A DNA stretch of 64,000 bases, taken from the NCBI GenBank assembly GCA_900539425.1, contig UQBX01000003.1, forward strand, positions 96,384-160,383, read 5' to 3'. The notes under the pieces were generated by a model. It saw only the letters and a list, made by a program, of their open reading frames with translations. It ran no database searches and had not been told where the DNA came from. Shown piece by piece: positions 9,514-18,157 of this stretch (position 1 is its first letter; each line of letters opens with the position of its first letter). Source of the DNA: an uncultured Oscillospiraceae bacterium (lineage in GTDB: Bacteria > Bacillota > Clostridia > Oscillospirales > Acutalibacteraceae). A program made the translations under genes and the position numbers.

Positions 9514-10436
9514 GAATAGTTTATATGGGCACGCCGGATTTTGCCGTTGAGCCTCTTAAAAAGCTTGTTGATGAAGGCTATGATGTGGCGGGAGTATTTA
9601 CCCAGCCGGATAAAAAAACAGGAAGAAAACAGATATTAACACCGTCTGATGTGAAAAAAGCTGCATTAGAAAATAATCTGATTGTTTATCAGCCTAACAC
9701 ACTTAAAGACGGTGAAGCTTTAAAAATTTTAAAATCTATCAATCCTGATATGATAGTAGTTGCAGCCTATGGGAAGATACTCCCTAAAGAAATACTTGAA
9801 TTGCCGAAATACGGCTGTATAAATATTCATGCATCTTTACTTCCAAAATACAGAGGCGCAGCTCCGATTCAGCGTGCTGTTTTGAACGGTGATAAAGAAA
9901 CCGGCGTATGCATTATGAAAATGGATGAGGGTATTGATACCGGTGATATTTATTATACTGTTAAAACTGATATCAGTATTAACGAAACCTCGGCTGAATT
10001 ATTTGACCGTCTTTCCGTTATAGGTGCAGATGCTCTTATTCATACTATAAAACTTATAGAGAACGGACAGGCACAGGCACAAAAACAGTGCGGAGATGCC
10101 TCTTACGCTTCAATGATAGACAGATCTTTGTGCTCAATCGACTGGAACAGATCAGCTTTTGAAATTCATAATCAGATCCGAGGATTACAGACGTGGCCGT
10201 GTGCTGAAACTCTTGTGTGCTCAAAACGTGTTAAAGTGCATGCATCCCGTCTTTCGGATATTAAGGGCTCAAGTGCCGGCAAAGTAATCAAAGCGGATAA
10301 AGAGCTTGTTGTTTCCTGCGGGGACGGAAATTGTATTTCTCTTATTCAAGTTCAGCCGGAAGGAAAAAAGTCAATGGATATTAAGTCTTTTCTTGCAGGA
10401 AATATGGTGGAAACAGGTACGGTTTTAGGCAAATGA
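9510..10436 (+). CDS. fmt: Methionyl-tRNA formyltransferase
   Basis: 308 residues. It transfers a formyl group from 10-formyl-THF to Met-tRNAi. The N-terminal Rossmann domain opens MRIVYMGTPDFAV. The catalytic stretch INIHASLLPKYRGAAPIQ near residues 105-122 contains the conserved Asn and His and the SLLPKYRG loop, and MDEGIDTGDI carries the catalytic Asp. The C-terminal OB-like tRNA-binding domain contains the QIRGLQTWPCAET stretch. It overlaps def by four bases (ATGA), so the two are translationally coupled. Confidence 0.98.
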   Translation: MRIVYMGTPDFAVEPLKKLVDEGYDVAGVFTQPDKKTGRKQILTPSDVKKAALENNLIVYQPNTLKDGEALKILKSINPDMIVVAAYGKILPKEILELPKYGCINIHASLLPKYRGAAPIQRAVLNGDKETGVCIMKMDEGIDTGDIYYTVKTDISINETSAELFDRLSVIGADALIHTIKLIENGQAQAQKQCGDASYASMIDRSLCSIDWNRSAFEIHNQIRGLQTWPCAETLVCSKRVKVHASRLSDIKGSSAGKVIKADKELVVSCGDGNCISLIQVQPEGKKSMDIKSFLAGNMVETGTVLGK

Positions 10437-10498
10437 TTTGCACAAAATATTAATGATATTCAATTTACACTCTGTTTTGTTCAGTGAAAGGTGATTTT

Positions 10499-11185
10499 AT
10501 GGATATATATCTTTATTATTTGTCTGGAATTATAATGATACCCGTATTGATTTTTGCTTCTATTTGTCAGATAAGGGTAAGATCAAACTATAAAAAATAC
10601 GGAAGAATCAGAAATTCACGCAATATTACAGGAGCCGAGGCGGCTTATCAGCTTTTACAGCTAAATGGAATAAATGACGTCAGGATAAAAAGAATAGCGG
10701 GAAATCTTACAGACCATTATAACCCAAAGACTAAAGAAATATGTCTTTCTGAAGGTGTCTTTAATTCTAACAGTATCGCAGCGGTAGGTATTGCTTGTCA
10801 TGAGGCGGGCCATGCATGTCAGCACGCTCAGGGATATCTTCCTCTGAAAATCAGAAATCTGGTAATACCTTTAACTCAGTTTGGATCAACTTTAGGCGTA
10901 CCGCTTGTGCTTTTCGGCCTTATTTTCAGCTGGGAACCGCTTATTTATATCGGTATAGTTCTTTACGCAGCTGTTGCTGTTTTCCAGCTTATAACTTTAC
11001 CGGTAGAGTTTAATGCCTCTAAAAGAGCATTAAGGACTATCAGTACAAATGGTTTCCTTGTAGGTCAGGAATATAACGGTGCTAAAAAAGTTCTTGTTTC
11101 CGCGGCACTCACTTATGTAGCGGCTCTTGCATCAGCTCTTGCTACACTTCTCAGACTCATTTTTCTGGCAGGTAGAAGAAATTGA
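10499..11185 (+). CDS. Membrane zinc metallopeptidase (YugP/PF04298 family)
   Basis: 228 residues from ATG 10499, chosen because AAAGGTG lies just upstream; an in-frame GTG at 10484 is less likely. An N-terminal membrane helix (~2-22) is followed by NYKKYGRIRN and the family's GAEAAYQLL segment. The zinc motif HEAGH is at residues 101-105, followed by ACQHAQGY. Two or three further membrane helices (~120-165) and FNASKRAL (third-ligand region) follow. The family consists of integral membrane zinc peptidases of poorly known substrate. Its place between fmt and rsmB is common in Clostridia but not in Bacillus. The enzyme class is confident; the function is open. Confidence 0.9.
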   Translation: MDIYLYYLSGIIMIPVLIFASICQIRVRSNYKKYGRIRNSRNITGAEAAYQLLQLNGINDVRIKRIAGNLTDHYNPKTKEICLSEGVFNSNSIAAVGIACHEAGHACQHAQGYLPLKIRNLVIPLTQFGSTLGVPLVLFGLIFSWEPLIYIGIVLYAAVAVFQLITLPVEFNASKRALRTISTNGFLVGQEYNGAKKVLVSAALTYVAALASALATLLRLIFLAGRRN

Positions 11186-12417
11186 TAAATGCAAGGCAGG
11201 CTGCGTTTGAAACGCTTTATAAAGTATCGTACGATAATGCTTATTCAAATATTGCCTTGGACAATGTTTTGTCTGATTTAAGCGACGGCAAAGCCTTTGC
11301 CGCACGATTAGTATACGGAGTGCTTGAAAGGCAGTTAACTCTTGATTATTTAATTCAGAGATATTGTGATAAGCCTAAGCCTAAGATAAAGATTATTCTC
11401 AGAATGGGCGCTTATCAGCTTTATTTCATGGATAAAGTTACGTCTGCTGCGGCAATTGATGAAAGCGTTAAGCTTGCTAAGTCTAACGGACTTAAATATT
11501 ACGCTTCTTTTGTAAATGCCGTACTTAGAAATATTGATTCCAACAGAATTGATATAGATAATGTTCCTGATCTTAGCATTAGGTATTCTGTTCCGACTAA
11601 TTTGATCAATATGTGGATAAAGGCATACGGCAAAGACTGTGTAGAAAAATTTCTTCCTGCGCTTAATGAGCGCCCTCCTGTCTTTGCTGTTACGAATACT
11701 AATAAAACGGATGCACAAAAACTTTGCAGTATACTGTTTGAAGAGAGTGTTGAGTGTTCTGTTTTCGATAATGTTGTTAAAATACATTATTCGTCTGATA
11801 TAACTGAACTTAAATCATTTAAAGACGGGCTTTTTCATATCCAGGATATTTCCTGCTGCAGGGCAATATCTGCTCTTGGTATAAAAAAAGGTGATACTGT
11901 ATTTGATTTTTGTGCCGCTCCCGGCGGCAAATCATTTTATGCGTCCTATTTTGCAGGGGAAAGCGGCAGAATAGTGTCTTTCGATCTGCATGAAAGCCGT
12001 GTTAATCTTATTAAATCCGGTGCTGAGAGATTAGGACTTCATAATATTACTGCCGCTGTTAATGACGCATCTGTTTTTAACAGTAAATTGGGAAAAGCTG
12101 ATAAAATTATCTGTGATGTTCCATGCAGCGGCTTCGGAATAGTAAGAAGAAAGCCTGAAATCAGATATAAGGATTTGGACTCCGTAAAAGGGCTGCCTGA
12201 AATTCAGCTTAATATATTAAGCACTTCATCCAGATACCTTAAATCAGGCGGAAAACTGCTTTATTCAACCTGTACACTTAATAAGAAAGAGAATGAAAAA
12301 GTAATAGATATTTTTTTACAGGAAAACAATGATTACCGTGTTTGTGATATGAAAACATTTTTCCCCGGTGAAAACGGAGGAGACGGCTTCTTTTACTGCG
12401 TCATTGAAAGGAAATAA
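11182..12417 (+). CDS. rsmB: 16S rRNA (cytosine-967-C5) methyltransferase
   Basis: 411 residues. It uses SAM to methylate C967 of 16S rRNA. An N-terminal NusB-like RNA-binding domain (~1-125) is followed by a Rossmann methyltransferase domain with the SAM motif FDFCAAPGGKS near residue 238. The two conserved cysteines lie in DVPCSGFG (~315) and STCTL (~363). The start appears to be TTG at 11182, which overlaps the upstream stop as TTGA and gives the expected INARQAAFE opening. The next gene begins immediately after its stop. The rare start is inferred from alignment of the N-terminus, not proven. Confidence 0.95.
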   Translation: MINARQAAFETLYKVSYDNAYSNIALDNVLSDLSDGKAFAARLVYGVLERQLTLDYLIQRYCDKPKPKIKIILRMGAYQLYFMDKVTSAAAIDESVKLAKSNGLKYYASFVNAVLRNIDSNRIDIDNVPDLSIRYSVPTNLINMWIKAYGKDCVEKFLPALNERPPVFAVTNTNKTDAQKLCSILFEESVECSVFDNVVKIHYSSDITELKSFKDGLFHIQDISCCRAISALGIKKGDTVFDFCAAPGGKSFYASYFAGESGRIVSFDLHESRVNLIKSGAERLGLHNITAAVNDASVFNSKLGKADKIICDVPCSGFGIVRRKPEIRYKDLDSVKGLPEIQLNILSTSSRYLKSGGKLLYSTCTLNKKENEKVIDIFLQENNDYRVCDMKTFFPGENGGDGFFYCVIERK

Positions 12418-13455
12418 ATGAAAAAAGATATCAAATCGTTAAATAATGAAGAGCTTGCGGAGTGGGTCAGAGAAAATTCATTGCCTGCTTTCAGAGCAAA
12501 ACAGATCTTCAGCTGGCTTCATAAATCCGGTGTTTCGGATTTCAGCGAAATGAGCAATGTTTCAAAAGATTTGAGAAACAAGCTTTCTGAAGAGTTCTAC
12601 ATATCTTCATGTGAAATCGAAAATAAATATGTTTCTGCAATTGACGGTACGGTAAAATATCTTTTCAGACTTTTAGACGGGGAATTTCTTGAAACCGTTA
12701 TTATGAAGTACAAATACGGCTATACTATCTGCGTATCAAGCCAAGTAGGCTGTAAAATGGGGTGCAGATTCTGTGCATCCACACTCGCAGGTTTCAAAAG
12801 AAACCTAACTGCGGGAGAAATAGAAAGTCAGCTTCATTCCGTGCAGAAAGATCTTGGTATAAGAATTTCTCATATAGTTCTGATGGGAATTGGCGAGCCG
12901 CTTGATAATTTTGATAATGTGCTGAGATTTATAGCAAATGTAAACAGCGAAGACGGACTTAATATATCTGTAAGAAATATAACTCTTTCTACGTGCGGCA
13001 TAGTGCCTCGTATTAAAGACCTTATGAAACATGATCTTCAGCTTACGCTGACTATTTCTCTGCACGCTCCTAATGATAAGATAAGAAGCAAAATCATGCC
13101 TGTGAATGATAGGTGGAAGATAAACGAAGTTATAGATGCTTGCAGGGAGTATGCTGAATTTACCTCAAGGCGTGTATCATTTGAATATACGTTGATAAAA
13201 GATGTTAACGATACGCCTGAATGTGCAGAAGAACTGTCAAAACTGCTTAAAGGTATGCTGTGCCATGTAAATCTCATTCCCGTAAACAATGTTGAAGAGC
13301 GCAAAAATATTCGAAGCAGTGATAAGTCTGTTAATAAGTTTTTACATATATTGCAAAAAAATGGTATTAATGCTACAATAAGAAGGACTTTAGGAAGTGA
13401 TATAAACGCTTCCTGTGGTCAGCTCAGAAGAAAGAAAACAGAGGTGGCTCAATGA
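12418..13455 (+). CDS. rlmN: Dual-specificity RNA methyltransferase RlmN
   Basis: 345 residues. A radical SAM enzyme that makes 2-methyladenosine at 23S A2503 and tRNA A37. The iron-sulfur motif C-x3-C-x2-C is at about residues 112, 116 and 119 (CKMGCRFC). The family features MGIGEPLDNFDNV, SLHAPND and a C-terminal Cys in SCGQLRR, the second catalytic cysteine, are present. There is no gap after rsmB: ATG 12418 abuts its TAA. The stop overlaps the phosphatase gene start (ATGA). The order rlmN-prpC-prkC is the standard Firmicutes arrangement. Confidence 0.97.
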   Translation: MKKDIKSLNNEELAEWVRENSLPAFRAKQIFSWLHKSGVSDFSEMSNVSKDLRNKLSEEFYISSCEIENKYVSAIDGTVKYLFRLLDGEFLETVIMKYKYGYTICVSSQVGCKMGCRFCASTLAGFKRNLTAGEIESQLHSVQKDLGIRISHIVLMGIGEPLDNFDNVLRFIANVNSEDGLNISVRNITLSTCGIVPRIKDLMKHDLQLTLTISLHAPNDKIRSKIMPVNDRWKINEVIDACREYAEFTSRRVSFEYTLIKDVNDTPECAEELSKLLKGMLCHVNLIPVNNVEERKNIRSSDKSVNKFLHILQKNGINATIRRTLGSDINASCGQLRRKKTEVAQ

Positions 13456-14183
13456 AAATAGTCGCTAAAACCGATAAGGGTAAAGTACGATCGTCAAATC
13501 AGGATGCATACGCTGTAGGTGAATTCCCCGATGAGGTTGCCTGGGCTGTTGTTTGCGACGGCATGGGCGGCGCGGCAGGCGGAAATATTGCCTCTGCCTT
13601 GGCTGTAAAAGTAATCAGTGATAAAATAAACGCTGCTTACAGATCGGATATGAAGCCCTCGTCTATCCACAATATGCTCGACTCGGCTCTTGTAGCTGCC
13701 AATATAGAGGTTTATGATTTGGCAGACGCAAAGCCTGATCTTCGCGGTATGGGTACAACCGTTGTGTGTGCTATCGTTAAGGATTCATGCGCATATATTG
13801 CTCATGCCGGTGACAGCCGCGCATATGTATTTAAAAGTGATGACAAAATTGAGCAGGTAACTACGGACCACAGCCTTGTTCAGGATCTTGTAGACCGTGG
13901 CAAGATTACTCGTGAAGAGGCTGAGCATCACCCGAACAAGAATATAATAACAAGAGCCATCGGTGTTGATAAAAATATCAAAATAGATTTTGATGAGATA
14001 GATCTTGATGATGACGAAGTTCTTATTCTCTGTACTGACGGCTTGTCAAACTATGTTACTGATGATGAAATGATAAGTGAAGTCAAGGACGGCCGCTATT
14101 ACGCTTTTGCAGACAGACTTGTAAAAAAAGCCAATAATAACGGCGGCGGAGATAATATTACGGTTGTTGCAATAGCAAAATAA
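13452..14183 (+). CDS. prpC: PP2C-family Ser/Thr protein phosphatase
   Basis: 243 residues. A metal-dependent phosphatase that reverses PrkC phosphorylation. PP2C motifs occur in order: KGKVRSSNQDA (residues ~8-18), VCDGMGGAAGG (~35-45), GMGTTVV, AHAGDSRAY, and the C-terminal CTDGLSNYV and GGGDNITVV, which supply the metal-binding aspartates. There are no membrane helices, so it is cytosolic. It starts inside the rlmN stop and is followed after 27 bp by the cognate kinase. Confidence 0.97.
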   Translation: MKIVAKTDKGKVRSSNQDAYAVGEFPDEVAWAVVCDGMGGAAGGNIASALAVKVISDKINAAYRSDMKPSSIHNMLDSALVAANIEVYDLADAKPDLRGMGTTVVCAIVKDSCAYIAHAGDSRAYVFKSDDKIEQVTTDHSLVQDLVDRGKITREEAEHHPNKNIITRAIGVDKNIKIDFDEIDLDDDEVLILCTDGLSNYVTDDEMISEVKDGRYYAFADRLVKKANNNGGGDNITVVAIAK

Positions 14184-14210
14184 TTTGCCTGAAAGGCTGT
14201 GTTTTAATTA

Positions 14211-16184
14211 ATGGAAAATTATGTTGGTAAAAGGCTGGACGGCCGATATGAAGTTCAGGAGATAATCGGTGTCGGCGGTATGTCCGTTGTCTATAAAGCC
14301 TATGACAATGTTGACGACAGAATTGTTGCGGTAAAAATACTTAAAGACGAATATTCTAACGATGCCGATTTTGTCAGAAGATTTAAAAATGAATCAAAAG
14401 CAATTGCTGTTCTTTCCCATCCTAATATTGTTAAAGTATATGATGTTAGTTTCGGAGAAAAAGTTCAGTATATCGTAATGGAGTATGTTGATGGTATTAC
14501 CCTAAAGGAATACATTCAGAAACAGCATATCATTACATGGAATGACGCTGTGTTCTTTACAACACAGATTTTAAGAGCTTTACAGCATGCTCATGATAAA
14601 GGCATTGTTCACAGAGATATTAAACCCCAAAATATCATTCTTCTTCCAAACGGCAACATTAAAGTAACTGATTTCGGTATTGCTCGTTTTTCAAGAACTG
14701 AAACTAAAACTTTAACAGAGAATGCAATAGGTTCTGTTCACTATATTTCACCCGAACAGGCAAAGGGTGAATTTACTGATGAACGCGCTGATATTTATTC
14801 AGTTGGCGTTGTCCTTTATGAAATGCTTGCGGGCAGAGTTCCTTTTGATGCAGACAGTGCTGTTTCCGTAGCACTTATGCAGCTTCAGAAAGAGCCTAAA
14901 AAGCTTACGGAAATAAATCCCAACATTCCTCTTGGAATTGAGCAGATTTGTTTCCATGCAATGCAGAAAAATCCTGATGAGCGCTATCAGACCGCTACTG
15001 AAATGCTTCTGGATATAGAAGAAGTTATCAGAAACCCTCAGGCTACGTTTGATTACACATATTTTGTTGATAAAGAGCCTACTAAATATGTTTTCAAAGA
15101 GGATATAGCCCCTAAGTCCGAAGAAGTGGACGAATATGAAGAGGAAGATACTGCTCTTGATTATGATCCCAATCATAAGAAAAAGGTAATTACAGCTGTT
15201 GTTGTAGGCGTTGTCCTTCTTATAGCTGCCATAGTGGGAATAGTTCTGTTTATGACTCAGGGCGTTAATACTAAGACTCATCAACTTGAAAGTTTTGTCG
15301 GTCAGTCTTATGATGACCTTGCTTCAAGTGACGATTATGATTATGTGTTCGTAGCTGAATATGAAAAAACAGATGAATATAACCCCGGAACTGTTATTTC
15401 ACAGATGCCTGAGGCAGGAGAAAAAGTTATTTCAGGCTCAACGGTTACTCTCTATGTAGCCGCAAGTAACGATGACATAGAAGTTCCCAATTTGTATGAA
15501 TATACGGTTGATGCCGCTGAACGTGTTCTTAACGCAAGCAATCTTACTAATTATACTGTCAGTGAGGTATCAAGCGATATGGTTGACGAGGGTTCGGTAA
15601 TTTATACTGAGCCTAAAGCTGGCTCTATTGTTTCATCTGATACGCCGATTGTTATATATGTGTCATCCGGCCCAACTACAACGCAGGTATCAACTTACAC
15701 GGTTCCTAATGTTGTAGGGCTCAGCCAGACGGACGCTCAAGAATTTCTTGAAAAATCAGGGTTCGATAATGTAAGTGTTGAAACTCAGGACAGTGCAATT
15801 AGACGCGGCGTTGTATTAAGCCAGTCTCCACGCTCAGGTTCATCCGCGCGTGAGGACGAGAGAATTACGATAACTGTTTCAACAGGCAATCCGCCTACAA
15901 CTGCACCTGCACAGTATTCTATAACTCTTAATATTACGCTTCCGTCAGAGATTGATACTTCTACAGGCAAAGCTCCGAATGATACACTTGTTGTCAGCGT
16001 AAACGGTAAGAGCTATTCAACTCAGTCTGTAACTCTTGACGGCTCAACGGTTGAGGTTGTTATTCCTAATCAGACAGCCGGCTCTAATGTTAATGTTCTT
16101 GTTGAGCTGACGGAGATAAGCGCTACGCATTCTCTTTCTTTCAACATGAATGAGGATAAAGAAACAAGCTTCAATCTTTCATAA
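14211..16184 (+). CDS. prkC: PASTA-domain Ser/Thr protein kinase PrkC/PknB
   Basis: 657 residues. The N-terminal Hanks-type kinase spans ~1-275: glycine loop GVGGMSVVYKA, catalytic Lys in VAVKIL, HRDIKPQN loop, DFG in VTDFGIARF and SVHYISPEQA. An acidic linker and one membrane helix (~323-347, after NHKKK) follow. Three extracellular PASTA repeats (~355-565, e.g. VPNVVGLSQTDAQEFL) sense muropeptides in this family. A Thr/Pro-rich spacer and a ~80-residue beta-rich tail end the protein. PrkC homologues trigger spore germination and control cell-wall metabolism. Paired with prpC. Confidence 0.96.
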   Translation: MENYVGKRLDGRYEVQEIIGVGGMSVVYKAYDNVDDRIVAVKILKDEYSNDADFVRRFKNESKAIAVLSHPNIVKVYDVSFGEKVQYIVMEYVDGITLKEYIQKQHIITWNDAVFFTTQILRALQHAHDKGIVHRDIKPQNIILLPNGNIKVTDFGIARFSRTETKTLTENAIGSVHYISPEQAKGEFTDERADIYSVGVVLYEMLAGRVPFDADSAVSVALMQLQKEPKKLTEINPNIPLGIEQICFHAMQKNPDERYQTATEMLLDIEEVIRNPQATFDYTYFVDKEPTKYVFKEDIAPKSEEVDEYEEEDTALDYDPNHKKKVITAVVVGVVLLIAAIVGIVLFMTQGVNTKTHQLESFVGQSYDDLASSDDYDYVFVAEYEKTDEYNPGTVISQMPEAGEKVISGSTVTLYVAASNDDIEVPNLYEYTVDAAERVLNASNLTNYTVSEVSSDMVDEGSVIYTEPKAGSIVSSDTPIVIYVSSGPTTTQVSTYTVPNVVGLSQTDAQEFLEKSGFDNVSVETQDSAIRRGVVLSQSPRSGSSAREDERITITVSTGNPPTTAPAQYSITLNITLPSEIDTSTGKAPNDTLVVSVNGKSYSTQSVTLDGSTVEVVIPNQTAGSNVNVLVELTEISATHSLSFNMNEDKETSFNLS

Positions 16185-16194
16185 AGGTTTTTAT

Positions 16195-17079
16195 ATGATT
16201 AAAGGAAAAATAATTAAAGGCATTGGCGGTTTCTACTATGGGGAAACCGCCGATACTGTATATGAATGTAAAGCTCGCGGGAAGTTCAGAAATAAAAAAA
16301 TCACACCTCTTGTGGGTGATGACGTTGAAATCTCCGTCAATGATAATGCTGAAAACAGAATAGAAAATATACTTGACAGAAGAAACAGTCTTATAAGGCC
16401 GCCTCTTGCCAACATAGATCAGTTATTTATTATTTCTTCAATACTAGATCCTAATATTAACACGTTCAACATTGATAAAATGACTGCGCTTGCTGAGTAT
16501 AAAGATATTGAGCCTGTTATTGTTCTGACTAAAATAGATCTTTGCGATGACTACCAAAAATACGCTGAAATTTATAAAAAGTCAGGATTTACAGTTATAA
16601 CATGTAATAATCTGAGCGGTGAGGGTGCTGAAAAAGTTTTGCCGTTACTTAGAGGAAAAACAAGTGCATTTTCAGGAAATACCGGCGTGGGCAAGTCTTC
16701 TCTGTTGAATGCTCTTGATCCACGGCTTGCTCTTAAAACAGGGGAGACAAGCAAAAAACTCGGCAGAGGCAGACATACAACACGCCATTGTGAGCTTTTT
16801 AGAGTAGGGGGCGGCTATGTTGCTGATACCCCGGGTTTCTCTTCTCTTGATTTTGAAAAAGGGGAAACTATACTTAAAGACGAGCTTTTCGACTGCTTTA
16901 GGGAATTCAGATCTTATTTCGGAGATTGTAAATTCACAACGTGCGCTCATATAAATGAAAAAGGGTGCGCCATTTGTGAGGCAGTAAAAAAAGGCGAAAT
17001 ATCCGAAAGTCGTCATAACAGTTATGTGAAGATGTATAATGATGTAAAAAATATAAAGGAATGGGAACTTTCAAAATGA
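16195..17079 (+). CDS. rsgA: Ribosome small-subunit-dependent GTPase RsgA
   Basis: 294 residues from ATG 16195, chosen for AAAGG upstream; an in-frame ATG at 16150 would overlap prkC by 35 bases. It matures the 30S subunit. An N-terminal OB fold precedes a circularly permuted GTPase in the order G4 (TKIDL), G1 (GNTGVGKSSLLNAL), G3 (DTPGFSS). A C-terminal zinc-binding segment C-x4-C-x-H-x5-C (GDCKFTTCAHINEKGC) follows. The rpe gene that follows in Bacillus is missing; thiN comes next, overlapping as ATGA. Confidence 0.97.
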   Translation: MIKGKIIKGIGGFYYGETADTVYECKARGKFRNKKITPLVGDDVEISVNDNAENRIENILDRRNSLIRPPLANIDQLFIISSILDPNINTFNIDKMTALAEYKDIEPVIVLTKIDLCDDYQKYAEIYKKSGFTVITCNNLSGEGAEKVLPLLRGKTSAFSGNTGVGKSSLLNALDPRLALKTGETSKKLGRGRHTTRHCELFRVGGGYVADTPGFSSLDFEKGETILKDELFDCFREFRSYFGDCKFTTCAHINEKGCAICEAVKKGEISESRHNSYVKMYNDVKNIKEWELSK

Positions 17080-17693
17080 AATTCACTATTGTTGCAGGTG
17101 CTCCAAATCAGGATCCTCAGTTCCTTAAAAATAATGTTGATTTGGATTCTTTTATTATTGCAGCTGATTCCGGTTATATTACCTGTAAAAAAGCAGGTAT
17201 TGTACCTAATCTCATAATTGGCGATTTTGATTCTTCAAAAAAACCTGGGAATGATGTTAATATTTTGCAGCTTCCCAGCATAAAAAATGATACAGACACT
17301 TTTTATTGTATTAAGGAAGCTGTAAAACGCAAAGCTGATGAAATAGACATATTTTGTGCACTTGGCGGCAGAACGGATCATGAGCTTTCAAATATACTCA
17401 ATCTTGAATATTGCCTTGAAAACAATGTAAAAGCTTCAATAATCAGTGAAAAATGCGTTATATCTGTTCATAATAAAAATTTTAAGATATCCAAGGGTGA
17501 ATATAAGTATTTCTCTTTGTTTGCCATTGGAGGCAGTGTGAGCGGCCTTTCGATTAAAGGCGCCGCATATGAACTTGAAGATTTTACTTTAAGTCCGTAT
17601 GCTTCAATAGGTCAAAGCAATGAATTTAAAAATAACACGGTAAGTATAGAATTTAAAAACGGCGTGCTTCTTCTTATTTTAAGTAACGATTAA
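17076..17693 (+). CDS. thiN: Thiamine pyrophosphokinase
   Basis: 205 residues from ATG 17076, which overlaps the rsgA stop (ATGA) and gives the family-like MKFTIVAGA opening; an in-frame ATG at 17061 is possible. It transfers pyrophosphate from ATP to thiamine. The conserved segments are AADSGYITCKKAGIVPNL, IGDFDSS, a DTDTFYCIKEA acidic catalytic region, and LGGRTDHELSNI. The C-terminal beta domain contains the SLFAIGG and SIGQSNEF stretches. It lies just upstream of spoVM, as in Bacillus (yloS-spoVM). Confidence 0.94.
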   Translation: MKFTIVAGAPNQDPQFLKNNVDLDSFIIAADSGYITCKKAGIVPNLIIGDFDSSKKPGNDVNILQLPSIKNDTDTFYCIKEAVKRKADEIDIFCALGGRTDHELSNILNLEYCLENNVKASIISEKCVISVHNKNFKISKGEYKYFSLFAIGGSVSGLSIKGAAYELEDFTLSPYASIGQSNEFKNNTVSIEFKNGVLLLILSND

Positions 17694-17742
17694 TTTTTTT
17701 CATCATAGTATATAACAGCTGCAGCTTAACGGGAGTGTTATT

Positions 17743-17886
17743 ATGAAAAAAATGTGCCGAAGAGATTTTTTGTGGCTTGCTTTCGGAATTGGGTGTGTAA
17801 TCACAATGTGTCTTCCCGTTGAGTGGCTTGTCCGCATTTTGGCCATCGCCGTAATAATACTCGGTATAATATGCTGCACCAAATGA
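17743..17886 (+). CDS. 47-residue membrane peptide between thiN and spoVM
   Basis: ATG 17743 to TGA 17884-17886, with GGGAG about 8 bases upstream. The peptide starts MKKMCRRDFLWLAFGIG and is almost entirely one or two hydrophobic helices, with VEWLVRIL between them and a Cys-Cys-Thr-Lys end. It is 49 bp after thiN and 16 bp before spoVM, so it probably shares their transcript. I do not recognise a family. The position next to spoVM and the basic-hydrophobic character suggest a membrane role, possibly in sporulation; that is inference. Confidence 0.65.
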   Translation: MKKMCRRDFLWLAFGIGCVITMCLPVEWLVRILAIAVIILGIICCTK

Positions 17887-17902
17887 TGGGAGGATTTGCT
17901 TT

Positions 17903-17983
17903 ATGAAAGTAGTTGTAATTTCGCCGCCTAAATTTGCGGCTCCGCTTATAAGAATGATATTTAAAATCAAAAAGGCTTCATAA
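17903..17983 (+). CDS. spoVM: Stage V sporulation protein M (SpoVM)
   Basis: 26 residues from ATG 17903 to TAA 17981-17983, exactly the length of Bacillus SpoVM. It reads MKVVVISPPKFAAP then an amphipathic basic C-terminus. The MK start, Ile6, Pro9-Lys10-Phe11 and Arg17 all match the Bacillus peptide, where Pro9 is needed for curvature sensing. GGGAGG lies nine bases upstream. SpoVM is an amphipathic helix that marks the convex forespore membrane and anchors SpoIVA. Here spoIVA is only two genes downstream, and thiN-spoVM order is as in Bacillus. Too short for most gene callers. Confidence 0.92.
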   Translation: MKVVVISPPKFAAPLIRMIFKIKKAS

Positions 17984-18010
17984 TGCTCAGAACATACGGT
18001 GTTAAACCGA

Positions 18011-18039
18011 AACCCGTGGCAATTTGCCACGGGTTTTTT
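18011..18039 (+). terminator. Intrinsic terminator after spoVM
   Basis: Stem AACCCGTGGCA / TGCCACGGGTT followed by TTTT. It closes the long yicC-spoVM run. Confidence 0.92.
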
Positions 18040-18100
18040 GTTATCAAAAATTTTCAGATAATGCGATTAACTTATTTTATACTTAAATTTTTTCCGATTG

Positions 18101-18130
18101 TTATATTTTTGCTTTTTTCTGCATAACAAT
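18101..18130 (+). promoter_or_regulatory. Candidate sigma-E promoter for sipL-spoIVA
   Basis: TTATATT at 18101-18107, a 14-bp spacer, then CATAACAAT at 18122-18130, close to the remembered sigma-E pattern (ATATT, 13-15 bp, CATACAnT). It lies 28 bp before the sipL ATG; spoIVA is sigma-E dependent in Bacillus. Found by eye only. Confidence 0.45.
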
Positions 18131-18157
18131 TAGCAGTAATTAAAAAGGAGCATTAGT

